A stretch of 64,000 nt of DNA from Olavius algarvensis associated proteobacterium Delta 3 (GTDB taxonomy: Bacteria > Desulfobacterota > Desulfobacteria > Desulfobacterales > CAFBRK01): assembly GCA_903231505.1 (NCBI GenBank), contig CAFBRK010000283.1, positions 1 to 64,000 of the forward strand. The letters are read 5' to 3'. How positions within the stretch are numbered: position 1 is the stretch's first letter; every line of letters begins with the position of its first letter. The notes under the pieces were generated by a model, which saw only the letters and a list, made by a program, of their open reading frames with translations, was not told the origin of the DNA and did no database searches. Shown here piece by piece: positions 1 to 7,763 of this stretch. Position numbers and translations under genes: made by a program.

Positions 1-57
1 AGGATACATGATTAAGGGGACTGCTAGCGATCAATGAGCTCTCGATCTCTTTTGGGT

Positions 58-132
58 GCATCTTGTATCCTGCAGCTTGCATCTGTTCTTTTCATCTTTC
101 AGCCTTCAGCTTTCAGCGTTGAGCGTTCAGCT
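58..132. repeat. Degenerate heptamer arrays (GYATCYT then TTCAGCN)
   Basis: Positions 58-85 read as four 7-bp units (gcatctt, gtatcct, gcagctt, gcatctg). Positions 91-132 read as six units of TTCAGCN (ttcatct, ttcagcc, ttcagct, ttcagcg, ttgagcg, ttcagct). The exact 7-bp register across different units is visible directly. Together with the next array this fills the 367 bp between the window edge and the gspJ stop; no coding region is supported there. The function is unknown. Confidence 0.75.
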
Positions 133-261
133 CCTCAACCACGATTTCCTCAGATCCCTTCCAGAGAGATTGTTTCTCTGTGAACTCTGTGAGCTCTGTG
201 GGAGATAATCTTTTCCCAGACATCCGCAGTCCCATCTCTCTTTCACAAAAACTCCGGGTAT

Positions 262-364
262 CCAGAATCCAGTATCCAGTATCGAGAATCCAGAAACCAG
301 CCCGCCAGAGGCGGGCAAGCATCCAGTATCGAGTATCCAGAATCCAGTATCGAGCATCCAGAAC
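262..364. repeat. CCAGNAT heptamer array with GC hairpin core
   Basis: Units ccagaat, ccagtat, ccagtat, cgagaat and ccagaaa run from 262 to 296. A GC-rich hairpin follows at 300-316 (gcccgcc-aga-ggcgggc), then six more heptamers at 323-364. The array ends four bases before the gspJ stop codon. Open frames through it encode ILDTG-like repeats on one strand and are artefacts of the 7-bp period. The 30-bp core at 297-326 recurs identically at 32673-32702. Confidence 0.85.
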
Positions 365-367
365 CCA

Positions 368-1090
368 TTATCCCCTCGGTTCCCGGTGCACCGGCAAATA
401 GATCCGATTCTCGTAGGTTCTTGGCGGTTCATCCGGATTTCCCAATTGAAGCGTCACGTGGACTGCTCTGGGAGTGGCATAGTCAAAATCATCCGATTCT
501 GAATTCCATTCATCGAGGGGTGTACCTTCGTCGTCGATGTAGGTGATCGTCATGGACTGAATCTGATCGCAAACAATGGGATCCGTGTTGCGTTCTTCGA
601 ATTCGGGAAAGGGATAGAGATGGTCCGAGCGACGCAGATGATAGGCATCGGTTTGATTTCTCTGGAGATAATACCAGATCTGTGCGAGTCCCTGGCCTTC
701 CCCGCCGTCTTTTGGAACGTGTGCAAGGGTGGTAAAACCGAGTCGTGGCCGGTCGGTGCCGCCACCGAAGTCGGTTCCGCCTAAAAAGCCGAACGGGTTC
801 GGTTCTTCGTTGAATCCGGCGGGTTGGTATTCCGGGGGCAGCAGTACGTATGAAGACCGGAGATCGGTTCGAATGCGTTCCAAACAGCTTCGGGCCCTCT
901 CAGAATCGGTGATGTGGCTTTCGATCGCGCCGGTGGCGCCGAACAGCGACCGGTAGGAGATGACAATTGTGCTGATGACGATACTGAAAATAAATATGGC
1001 GATCATGATTTCCAGCAGGGTAAAACCGCTGGATGTTGATGGATGATTTGTGTTTGGTGTTTTGTGTTTGGTGTTTGGTGTGTGGTTCAT
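368..1090 (-). CDS. gspJ: Type II secretion minor pseudopilin GspJ
   Basis: Likely minor pseudopilin of the type II secretion pseudopilus, processed by prepilin peptidase and placed at the tip with GspI, GspK and GspH. The 240-residue product has a prepilin cleavage site (SSG|FTLLEIM, with the +5 Glu), a single hydrophobic helix (about residues 24-46), then a GspJ-like globular domain. It is last of the visible gspF-G-H-I-J order. Oddly, the roughly 22-residue leader is translated from GTGTTTG heptamer repeats, and no other start lies between it and the cleavage site. I infer GspJ from order and size. Confidence 0.85.
   Translation of the reverse strand: MNHTPNTKHKTPNTNHPSTSSGFTLLEIMIAIFIFSIVISTIVISYRSLFGATGAIESHITDSERARSCLERIRTDLRSSYVLLPPEYQPAGFNEEPNPFGFLGGTDFGGGTDRPRLGFTTLAHVPKDGGEGQGLAQIWYYLQRNQTDAYHLRRSDHLYPFPEFEERNTDPIVCDQIQSMTITYIDDEGTPLDEWNSESDDFDYATPRAVHVTLQLGNPDEPPRTYENRIYLPVHREPRG
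1050..1084. repeat. GTGTTTG heptamer array inside the gspJ leader
   Basis: Five 7-bp units (gtgtttg, gtgtttt, gtgtttg, gtgtttg, gtgtgtg) lie on the plus strand. They are translated on the minus strand as the Asn/Thr/His/Lys-rich N-region of the GspJ prepilin leader. Confidence 0.8.
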
Positions 1091-1168
1091 GACTGTTTAT
1101 CCCGTTGTCCCGTTAGCCCTTGTGCCCGTTGGCCCGTGTGCCTTGCATCCGGTATCCAGCCCGCCAGA

Positions 1169-1264
1169 GGTTTACCCGCCTCCGGCGGCGCCAAAGGCGA
1201 CCAGGGTTTACCCGCCTCGGGCGGCGCCAAAGGCGACCAGGGTTTAACCGCCTCCGGCGGGCGG
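1169..1264. repeat. 36-bp tandem repeat, about 2.6 copies
   Basis: Copies at 1169-1204 and 1205-1240 differ by one base, and a partial third copy runs from 1241. Each unit contains an inner palindrome (cgcctccggcg) and gcgccaaaggcgacc. The array sits inside the same hairpin core seen at 297-326: the left flank is ccagcccgccagagg and the right flank is gcgggcaagcatccag. It therefore looks like an insertion or expansion within that element, between gspI and gspJ. Confidence 0.85.
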
Positions 1265-1294
1265 GCAAGCATCCAGCAACCAGGATCAAGTACC

Positions 1295-1711
1295 CTATTG
1301 CTGGACAAACCGGTACGTTCGCATGCGATAGATCATGTCCTCGTCATTCATGGACACCGTAACCTCAATTTTTATCATGGATCCGGGTCCATTCTCCAGG
1401 ATTGCCGGCAGCACCTCCTCGGTTTCCACACGCCATCGGTACCCCGGCATGTCGCTGCCGAAATCGCCCCCGTCGGGAGTGGCGTTTTCAATGCCGGCGA
1501 CGTCTAATTCGGTGAGTTTTGTCTGGGCCAGTAACGGCGCTAGGGTATAGAACTTCGACGCTCCGGTCATGGCGATGGTCTGAAAATGCAACCGAAAAAC
1601 GGCGACAAGAACAATGGCAAGTATCGCCACGGCCGCGAGGACTTCCAGAAGGGTGAAGCCGCTGGGTTGTGTGCTGTGTTTCGTGTGAGGTGTGTTGTGT
1701 TCGGTGATCAA
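1295..1711 (-). CDS. gspI: Type II secretion minor pseudopilin GspI
   Basis: Probable GspI, a tip component of the type II secretion pseudopilus. It has a prepilin motif (QPSG|FTLLEVLAA) followed by a hydrophobic helix. The short C-terminal domain of about 100 residues ends in a beta-rich segment (IEVTVSMNDEDMIYRMRTY), consistent with the small GspI family. I chose the TTG at 1711 because it gives an 18-residue leader and has AGGA upstream; an ATG at 1849 would give an implausibly long leader. As in gspJ, the leader region is Thr/His-rich and derives from GTGTT-type repeats. Confidence 0.8.
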   Translation of the reverse strand: MITEHNTPHTKHSTQPSGFTLLEVLAAVAILAIVLVAVFRLHFQTIAMTGASKFYTLAPLLAQTKLTELDVAGIENATPDGGDFGSDMPGYRWRVETEEVLPAILENGPGSMIKIEVTVSMNDEDMIYRMRTYRFVQQ

Positions 1712-1937
1712 CGGCCGAGTCCTGACGTGTGCCTTTCGTTTATTGCCCCCCCCAGCTTTGGCGAAATCCGTTGGCCCGTGCGCCCGGAGGCCGATGGAAC
1801 CTGTATCCTGGATCTTGTATCTTTCTCCATTGGATCCTGCGCCCGGCATCCGGCACTCCGGGGCGCGATGAATCCGTTATGGCGCCGAAGATGCCGTTGG
1901 ACATCTATCGGGAAGTCACGCAGGCGCCGGCCCCTTG

Positions 1938-2471
1938 CTATTGTTCGTATTCCAGATACCCCTCGGTCAGACGGACGGCCGCTAAAAACGGCTGAACATC
2001 AAAAGACAGCCGTTTTCCCGCCCGATCTTCAACGTGGATCACCGCCATGCTCGAGTACCCTTTTTTGTTAAACCGCAGGAACACCACGCCAGAGGTAACG
2101 GCACTAGTGTTCGGCAGCGCCACATCCATCAGGGTGAGACTGTCCGTAAACCGATACCCGCTGCGTCGGGCCCCATCCAGGTCCTCATCGCTCATCCCTT
2201 CTCTGGAAATCCACATCAGATTTTCGTCCAGGTCCACATGGAGCCGGTAGTCCGCCTGTTCCCTCACCGCCTTTTCCTTGAGATGATGGATTGTCGCGGT
2301 TATCCACAAGGTCGCCTTGCGACCCGAATCGGTAAACAAGGTGCTTCCAAACCGTGGAACCGCCAGAAAGAGCATCAGACTGATGAGAAATACCACCACA
2401 ACCAGCTCGATGAGGGTGAATCCGGGGTGGGATGATTGGCGTTCCGCGTGTCGTGTGTCGCAGATAGGCAT
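1938..2471 (-). CDS. gspH: Type II secretion minor pseudopilin GspH
   Basis: Pseudopilin with the cleavage site HPG|FTLIELVVVVF and a long hydrophobic helix. A globular domain of about 140 residues follows, containing a GspH-like stretch (ATLWITATIHHLKEKAV). Its position between gspG and gspI supports GspH. The start at 2471 leaves a 17-residue leader; a GTG at 2537 would add 22 residues. Neither start has a clear Shine-Dalgarno sequence. The protein would be made in the inner membrane and assembled into the pseudopilus. Confidence 0.8.
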   Translation of the reverse strand: MPICDTRHAERQSSHPGFTLIELVVVVFLISLMLFLAVPRFGSTLFTDSGRKATLWITATIHHLKEKAVREQADYRLHVDLDENLMWISREGMSDEDLDGARRSGYRFTDSLTLMDVALPNTSAVTSGVVFLRFNKKGYSSMAVIHVEDRAGKRLSFDVQPFLAAVRLTEGYLEYEQ

Positions 2472-2649
2472 GGGATCGTCAAACGGATGAAGATGGCTGA
2501 TGATTTTACCGATGACCGAACACATGTGCCGGTTCACGAGGACATGGGATCGTTATGGTTTGCCGGGTCGAAGCCTATGCATAGCCTGAGGCACGACACG
2601 ACGGGGCTGATTTCGTAGCGCGGGGCCTCGCCGTCAGACGTTTTGCTAA

Positions 2650-2688
2650 GCGGCGTTGCCGCGCTTCACAGAATCGCGGAGCGATTCT
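2650..2688. repeat. Two-hairpin REP-like element, copy a
   Basis: Stem 1 is gcggc-gtt-gccgc (2650-2662). Stem 2 is agaatcgc-gga-gcgattct (2670-2688). Stem 2 overlaps the gspG stop codon (2687-2689). The same two-stem plan recurs near 10208, 12340/12492, 47701/47816 and 63252. Confidence 0.65.
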
Positions 2689-3142
2689 ATTCTAATTCCC
2701 AACTCGTGATATCCTTGTCATTCTCTTCTCCTCCGGCGCTACCGTCCGATCCATAAGAGATGATATCGTAGTCGTCATTGACGCCGGGGCTGATGTAGAC
2801 GAATTCGTTCCCCCACGGATCTTTTGGAACAGAACCCTTTTCCAGGTATCCGCCCTTTCTCCAACTCTTGGGGATCCGGCCGCTCTCCGGCTGCTCCACA
2901 AGGGCCTCCAGTCCCTGTTCCGTGGTCGGATAAAAACCGTTGTCCAGCTTGAAAAGCTTGACCGCGGTTTCGAGGCTCTCGATCTGCATGCGCGCCTTGG
3001 TCCGCTTGGCCTCTTCCGGCCGCCCCATGATCCTTGGCACGATCAAACCGGCCAGAATGCCTAAAATGACAATCACGACCATGATTTCAATCAATGTGAA
3101 CCCGCGGTTATCTTGCCTGATAATTGGTCTGTTGGTGTCCAT
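2687..3142 (-). CDS. gspG: Type II secretion major pseudopilin GspG
   Basis: The major pseudopilin, polymerising into the periplasmic pseudopilus that pushes substrates through the secretin. The prepilin site is NRG|FTLIEIMVVIVILGIL. The conserved body includes FYPTTEQGLEALV, PKDPWGNEFVY and an acidic tail with the calcium-loop pattern (SYGSDGSAGGEENDKDI), all classic GspG. I chose the ATG at 3142 because GGAG lies six bases upstream; a start at 3157 adds five residues. Length is about 151 residues, usual for the family. Confidence 0.95.
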   Translation of the reverse strand: MDTNRPIIRQDNRGFTLIEIMVVIVILGILAGLIVPRIMGRPEEAKRTKARMQIESLETAVKLFKLDNGFYPTTEQGLEALVEQPESGRIPKSWRKGGYLEKGSVPKDPWGNEFVYISPGVNDDYDIISYGSDGSAGGEENDKDITSWELE

Positions 3143-3299
3143 TCGGTCTCCACACATGATTTGTTGTCCAGGGGATGGGTGATGTCCGCCGTCCTTCCGG
3201 GGTGGCTCAGCAATGGATATGGGGCCGAATTATTCAACCGGTCATGTCACCGGCAGATTTTCAGCCCGACCACCTCATAACCCAGCCCAATTTAAAATG

Positions 3300-4526
3300 C
3301 TACGTGATTAACTGGTTCATCTCAAATATCGGCAAGCAGATCGAAATAACGATAAATCCGACGATGACCGCCATGACCAGGATCATGACCGGCTCGATAA
3401 GTTGCGTCATCTGAAGGACTTTCGATTCCACCTCATTTTCATAGACATCCGCGATTTTAATCAGCATTTTTTCCAGTTCGCCGCTCTGTTCGCCGACCTG
3501 TATCATTTGAACCGAAAGGGGCGGGAAGACATCGAACCCTGACAATGAGTCGCCGAGGGGTTTTCCCTTCTCCACCTCTGCCGTGGCGAATTCCACGGCA
3601 TCGGCAATCACCAGATTGCCGACGATATTCTTGACAATCGCCAAAGACGGCATCATCGTCACCCCGTTTTCGAGCAGGGACCCGAGTGTGCGGGCAAACC
3701 TGGCGGCCGCCAGTTTCTTGGTGATCCCTTCACCTCCCGGCATGTTCAGTTTGATGCGATCAATGCCATACTGCCCCCGCCGGGTCCGCTTTGCCATACG
3801 GAACGCCACAAAGCCGGCGGTCAGAATCCCGATGGTCAGCCACCAGTAGGATTTGAAAAAATTGCTGACGGCGATCAGAATCCGAGTCGGGGCCGGCAGC
3901 GCCTGGTTCATTTCCTGAAAGATGGACGTGATGTTCGGCACGATAAAGGTCAGCAGCAGGAGCAAGACCGCCGCCCCCACAAATGCCATGAGGATCGGAT
4001 AGGCAAGGGCGGCCCGGATGCGGCTGCTCAATGCGAGCTGGCGCTCCTCGATTTCCGCCAAGCGTTCGAGGATGATTTCAAGGGTCCCGGACGTTTCTCC
4101 GGCCCGAACCATGTTGACGTACAGGGATGAATACACCGACGGGTAGAGAGCAAGGGCTTCGGCAAAACTGCTCCCTTCGACCAGGGCATCCTTGATCCTG
4201 GCGAGAATTTTTTTAAACGCATGACTTTTTGTCTGCACCAGCAGGGTGTCGATAGCCCCGACCAGAGGGAATCCGGCACTCAGAAGCGTTGCCAGCTGGC
4301 GGGTCATCATCGCGATATCTGCGGCCCGGACCCGTGTAAAGGCCTGTGATAACGACGGCGTGCCGGATTCCTTCTGCCTGGCCTGGTCGGTGACCTTATT
4401 CAATGAAACCGGATAGATCCGGGAACCGCGCAGTTTGCTGCGGGCCGTCACTGCGCTGTCGGCGTCGATGATCCCTTTGACATTTTTACCCCGGATGTCC
4501 AGGGCCGTGTATTCGTAGACTGGCAT
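3300..4526 (-). CDS. gspF: Type II secretion inner-membrane platform protein GspF
   Basis: Polytopic platform protein that couples the GspE ATPase to pseudopilus assembly. The product is 408 residues with two GspF repeats: the first has MMTRQLATLLSAGFPLVGAI and the second has ARFARTLGSLLENGVTMMPS. Three hydrophobic segments are visible, and MPVYEYTALD at the N-terminus is the canonical start, which fixes the ATG at 4526. The gspE and gspD genes are not in the window and may lie left of it or elsewhere. A GTATTNG heptamer array precedes the start instead of a Shine-Dalgarno sequence. Confidence 0.95.
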   Translation of the reverse strand: MPVYEYTALDIRGKNVKGIIDADSAVTARSKLRGSRIYPVSLNKVTDQARQKESGTPSLSQAFTRVRAADIAMMTRQLATLLSAGFPLVGAIDTLLVQTKSHAFKKILARIKDALVEGSSFAEALALYPSVYSSLYVNMVRAGETSGTLEIILERLAEIEERQLALSSRIRAALAYPILMAFVGAAVLLLLLTFIVPNITSIFQEMNQALPAPTRILIAVSNFFKSYWWLTIGILTAGFVAFRMAKRTRRGQYGIDRIKLNMPGGEGITKKLAAARFARTLGSLLENGVTMMPSLAIVKNIVGNLVIADAVEFATAEVEKGKPLGDSLSGFDVFPPLSVQMIQVGEQSGELEKMLIKIADVYENEVESKVLQMTQLIEPVMILVMAVIVGFIVISICLPIFEMNQLIT

Positions 4527-4536
4527 ATGATTTCGT

Positions 4537-4564
4537 GTATTGGATAATCGGTATTCGGTATTTG
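4537..4564. repeat. GTATTNG heptamer array
   Basis: Four 7-bp units (gtattgg, ataatcg, gtattcg, gtatttg) lie in the gap between the gspF start and the rsmB stop. This is another heptamer family of the kind seen throughout the window. Confidence 0.55.
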
Positions 4565-4599
4565 GCCGAATACGGACCAAAAAAAAAAATTGACGACGC

Positions 4600-5955
4600 T
4601 TATCCTACCCGTCTGAGCCGAACCGCAAAGAACCCATCCGTGTCGTGGCGGTGGGGAAACGTTCTCAGGCGGCCAACGTGATCGACGACACATCGGGCGG
4701 GTTCCGGCATCCCGGAGATATCGGTGTCGATGGCATAGTTCTGTCGACGCGCGAGGAACGCTTCAATGACCCCATCGGTCTCCTCGGGTTCCATGCTACA
4801 GACCGAATATACCAAAATGCCCGATGGCTTTACAAGAACAGAGAGATTTTCAAGCAGCTGAAGCTGGGTTGCCCGGTAGGCGCTCAATCGCTTCTTGGAT
4901 TCCCGCCATTTCGCATCCGGATTTCGGCGGAGCACCCCCAGGCCGGAACAGGGCGCGTCCAGCAAGACCCGGTCGAAACGTCCGCCGGATGAATCGTCCA
5001 TCCGAAGAATATCCCGATGACGGCCCGATACGATACGGATCCCCAGACGTTTCATTTCCCATCGGAGCCGGGTAAGTTTGTGTCGGCTGATCTCCATGGC
5101 CTGTAAACGACCTCTGTTCTCCATCAGTTGGGCGATGTGCCCTGTTTTTCCCCCCAAACCGGCACATGCATCCAGGATATGTTCGTTCGGTACCGGGTCA
5201 AGGAAGTGACTTATGAGCTGGGCAGCTTCGTCCTGCACCTGGAAACCGCCGGTTTTAAAATCCGAAAGATGATCAAGCCTTGTTTTGAGAATGCCCAACC
5301 GGATGCCCTCCGGCGAGTAGCGGCAGGCTGACGCCACACGGCTATGGGGCGACAGCCCGGCAATCAGATTTTCCCGGGTGGTTCGCAGCGTGTTGGTCCT
5401 CAGGGTGACCGGCGGCACCGTGTTGATGGTGTCACAGAGAAACATGGTTTCCCGTATACCGAATCGGTTCAGCCAGCGTCTGGCAAGCCATTCCGGAATG
5501 GACTTTTCTGCGGTCAGCGATCCGATGGGATCCTTGGCAGGATCGGGGAACTGAACGTCCCGGTGTTCTCGGGCAGCGGTTCTGAGTACTCCGTTGATAA
5601 AACCGGTTGTCCAGGGTGCCGACACGGTTTTGCTGAGCTCCACGGAGGTGTTCACCGCCGCAGATACCGGAACACGATCCAGGTGAATGATCTGGAATAG
5701 GCCCAATCGCAAGACATTTCGCACCGGAGGAGCGATTTTTTTAAATGGGGTGGACGAAAAGTGACGGATGATCCAGTCCAGACGGCCTCTCCACCGAAGG
5801 ACGCCGTGGATAAGCGCGTTGAACAGGGCCCGATCCTGTCGGGAAAGCTCCGGTGCCCGGATGTCCACCCCATCGATCAGCTGATCGAGGGTTTCATGGC
5901 TGTCGTCGATACGGTTGAGAATTTCCAGGGCGAGCTGGCGGGGGCTGGGTTTCAT
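4600..5955 (-). CDS. rsmB: 16S rRNA (cytosine-967 C5) methyltransferase RsmB
   Basis: Methylates C967 of 16S rRNA using S-adenosylmethionine. The 451-residue product has an N-terminal NusB-like helical domain (about 1-140), a SAM-binding fold (DACAGLGGKTGHIAQ), and both catalytic cysteines of the Fmu/Sun family: DAPCSGLGVLRRNPD and YSVCSMEPEE. Length and motifs match the family well. It lies downstream of fmt and upstream of gspF on the same strand, as is common for def-fmt-rsmB housekeeping groups. Confidence 0.96.
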   Translation of the reverse strand: MKPSPRQLALEILNRIDDSHETLDQLIDGVDIRAPELSRQDRALFNALIHGVLRWRGRLDWIIRHFSSTPFKKIAPPVRNVLRLGLFQIIHLDRVPVSAAVNTSVELSKTVSAPWTTGFINGVLRTAAREHRDVQFPDPAKDPIGSLTAEKSIPEWLARRWLNRFGIRETMFLCDTINTVPPVTLRTNTLRTTRENLIAGLSPHSRVASACRYSPEGIRLGILKTRLDHLSDFKTGGFQVQDEAAQLISHFLDPVPNEHILDACAGLGGKTGHIAQLMENRGRLQAMEISRHKLTRLRWEMKRLGIRIVSGRHRDILRMDDSSGGRFDRVLLDAPCSGLGVLRRNPDAKWRESKKRLSAYRATQLQLLENLSVLVKPSGILVYSVCSMEPEETDGVIEAFLARRQNYAIDTDISGMPEPARCVVDHVGRLRTFPHRHDTDGFFAVRLRRVG

Positions 5956-6125
5956 GTATTTTCAGTATGATGGCATATCGTCCGGCTAAACTATGGACCG
6001 GGGCAACCTGTCACGGGGCTGTCCGGTTTCAGAATCCCCGTCTCAGGGATCCTAAAAATCAACTATGGTCGTCGTTTACGCCGGGACTCCGCCGTAAATG
6101 TCCCTACCGATGCGGTCTGCTGATG

Positions 6126-7067
6126 TTAACCGAGCACCGTCCCCGGCGGCAACGGATTTCCGCGGAGAAAATCTTGGATATCCATTTTCCTGCCCGAGGC
6201 GCTCTGAATTTCATGGATCCGCATAACGCCGTTTCCTGCGGCAATACAGAGCTCTCCCGGAAAGCCTTTGATCACCGTTCCGGGCACCGCCTGGTGGGTT
6301 TCCCGGACAGGCGCGGCCCGAAGGATGTTGAGACGTTTTTTCCTATGGAACGTAAATGCACCGGGCCACGGGGTCACACCCCGGACAAGGGCATCCAGCT
6401 CAACCGCTGATTTTTGCCAGTCGATTCTGCCATCCGCTTTTTTGAGCATCGGCGCATACGAGGCGAGGGAATGGTCTTGGGGTGTCGGGTGAACGGTACC
6501 GGCTTTCATGTCATGAAGCGTCTTCAGCAAAAGATCGGCACCCAGTCTCGCCAGACGCCCATGAAGAGTGGCGGCCGTATCTGCGGTACGGATGTCCGTC
6601 TCGGCGGTGAGCAGAATGTCGCCCGTGTCCATGCCCCGGTCCATGAGCATGGTCGTAACGCCGGTTCTGGACTCGCCGTTGATGATGGCCCATTGTATCG
6701 GCGCCGGTCCTCGATACCGGGGCAGAAGGGATGCGTGAACATTGACGGCGCCGTACCGGGGCAGCGACAGCAGGGGAGGGGGTAGGATTTGTCCGAACGC
6801 CACGACCACCAGAATGTCCGGGCTCACATTTTTGACCGCCTTGACGGCGGATTCCGTTTTTATCGAATCCGGCTGGAACACCGGGTAGTTGAAGTTGGAA
6901 GCCGCTTGTTTGACCGGCGGCGCAACGGTTTTTCGGCCCCTGCCTTTGGGCCGGTCCGGCTGGGTAACGACCATGCCTATATGATCGGAAGAATCGTGAA
7001 GGGCCTCGAGGGTCGGAACGGCAAAATCCGGGGTTCCCATGAAGACTATGTTAATCAGCTGTTCCAC
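6126..7067 (-). CDS. fmt: Methionyl-tRNA formyltransferase
   Basis: Formylates initiator Met-tRNA with 10-formyl-THF. The 313-residue product carries the family pattern: VFMGTPDFAVPTLEAL at the start, the HASLLPRYRGPAPIQWAI active-site loop (Asn-His-Asp catalytic region), and the C-terminal OB-like domain ending GNPLPPGTVLG. The start is a GTG at 7067 and overlaps the end of def by 17 bp, implying translational coupling. About 170 bp separate it from rsmB, where I see no gene. Confidence 0.96.
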   Translation of the reverse strand: MEQLINIVFMGTPDFAVPTLEALHDSSDHIGMVVTQPDRPKGRGRKTVAPPVKQAASNFNYPVFQPDSIKTESAVKAVKNVSPDILVVVAFGQILPPPLLSLPRYGAVNVHASLLPRYRGPAPIQWAIINGESRTGVTTMLMDRGMDTGDILLTAETDIRTADTAATLHGRLARLGADLLLKTLHDMKAGTVHPTPQDHSLASYAPMLKKADGRIDWQKSAVELDALVRGVTPWPGAFTFHRKKRLNILRAAPVRETHQAVPGTVIKGFPGELCIAAGNGVMRIHEIQSASGRKMDIQDFLRGNPLPPGTVLG

Positions 7068-7572
7068 CGTGTCGAAGCTGTTTTTTAATCCGTCTCTTGT
7101 ACAGCTCCCGTTTCAGGGCGCTGATATGATCGATAAAAAGCGTTCCATTGAGATGGTCGATTTCATGCTGAAGAACGATGGCCAGCAAACCATCAGCTTC
7201 CATACGGATCGGTTTTCCCTCCCGGTTATACGCGTTTACCAGCACCCGTTCGGCGCGTTTCACGCTGGCGCGAAAATCCGGAACGCTCAGGCACCCCTCG
7301 TTTTCGGACAGGACATTGCCGTCCTTTTCGACAATTTCAGGATTGATCAGCACGTGCAGGTCTCGTTGCTCATCGGTGGGGGCGACATCAAAAATCAAAA
7401 GGCTTTTGTCGATGCCGACCTGGATGGCGGCCAGCCCGATGCCCGGGGCCAAATACATGGTTTGCGCCATGTCGTCGATAAGTTCCTGCAAGTTCCCATC
7501 GATATTGTCGATGTCCTGGGTTGGATGCCGCAGGAATTCATCCGGGTATGTGAAGATGTCTAATATGGACAT
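7051..7572 (-). CDS. def: Peptide deformylase
   Basis: Iron/zinc enzyme removing the N-formyl group from nascent proteins. All three signature motifs are present: GIGLAAIQVG, EGCLSVPD (metal-binding Cys) and QHEIDHLNG (HExxH type). The 173-residue length is normal. It overlaps fmt, giving the classic def-fmt pair in which one enzyme's product chemistry is undone by the other. Confidence 0.97.
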   Translation of the reverse strand: MSILDIFTYPDEFLRHPTQDIDNIDGNLQELIDDMAQTMYLAPGIGLAAIQVGIDKSLLIFDVAPTDEQRDLHVLINPEIVEKDGNVLSENEGCLSVPDFRASVKRAERVLVNAYNREGKPIRMEADGLLAIVLQHEIDHLNGTLFIDHISALKRELYKRRIKKQLRHGGTAD

Positions 7573-7728
7573 GGTTATTTCGTTGGCCGGTTTGCCGGTT
7601 CGCCGGTTCAGCCGGTTGCCTTCCGGGTTACGTTATTTGCCATGTTTCGGAGACGTTATCCCTTATTTATCCCGCTCCGCAGGAGGTCAAGTCCTGTTGT
7701 TAAATCTCCAATCCCTGATCGTTCTGCT

Positions 7729-7763
7729 TTCAGCTTTGAACTTTCAGCTTCGCGCCTTCAGTT
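7729..7763. repeat. TTCAGCN heptamer array over a stop codon
   Basis: Five 7-bp units (ttcagct, ttgaact, ttcagct, tcgcgcc, ttcagtt). The array runs through the stop codon of the adjacent membrane-protein gene (7744), so it encodes that protein's last residues. A further CCGGTTNG-like array lies at about 7590-7615 in the same gap. Confidence 0.7.

Noticed and set aside
127..432. Open frame rich in ILDTGFW-type repeats
   Set aside because: It is a by-product of the 7-bp array read in frame (21 bp gives seven residues); there is no start signal and it runs into gspJ.
1043..1507. 154-codon plus-strand frame across the 36-bp tandem array
   Set aside because: It reads repeat DNA and the antisense of gspI; the opposite-strand prepilin motif is clear and this frame has no domain.
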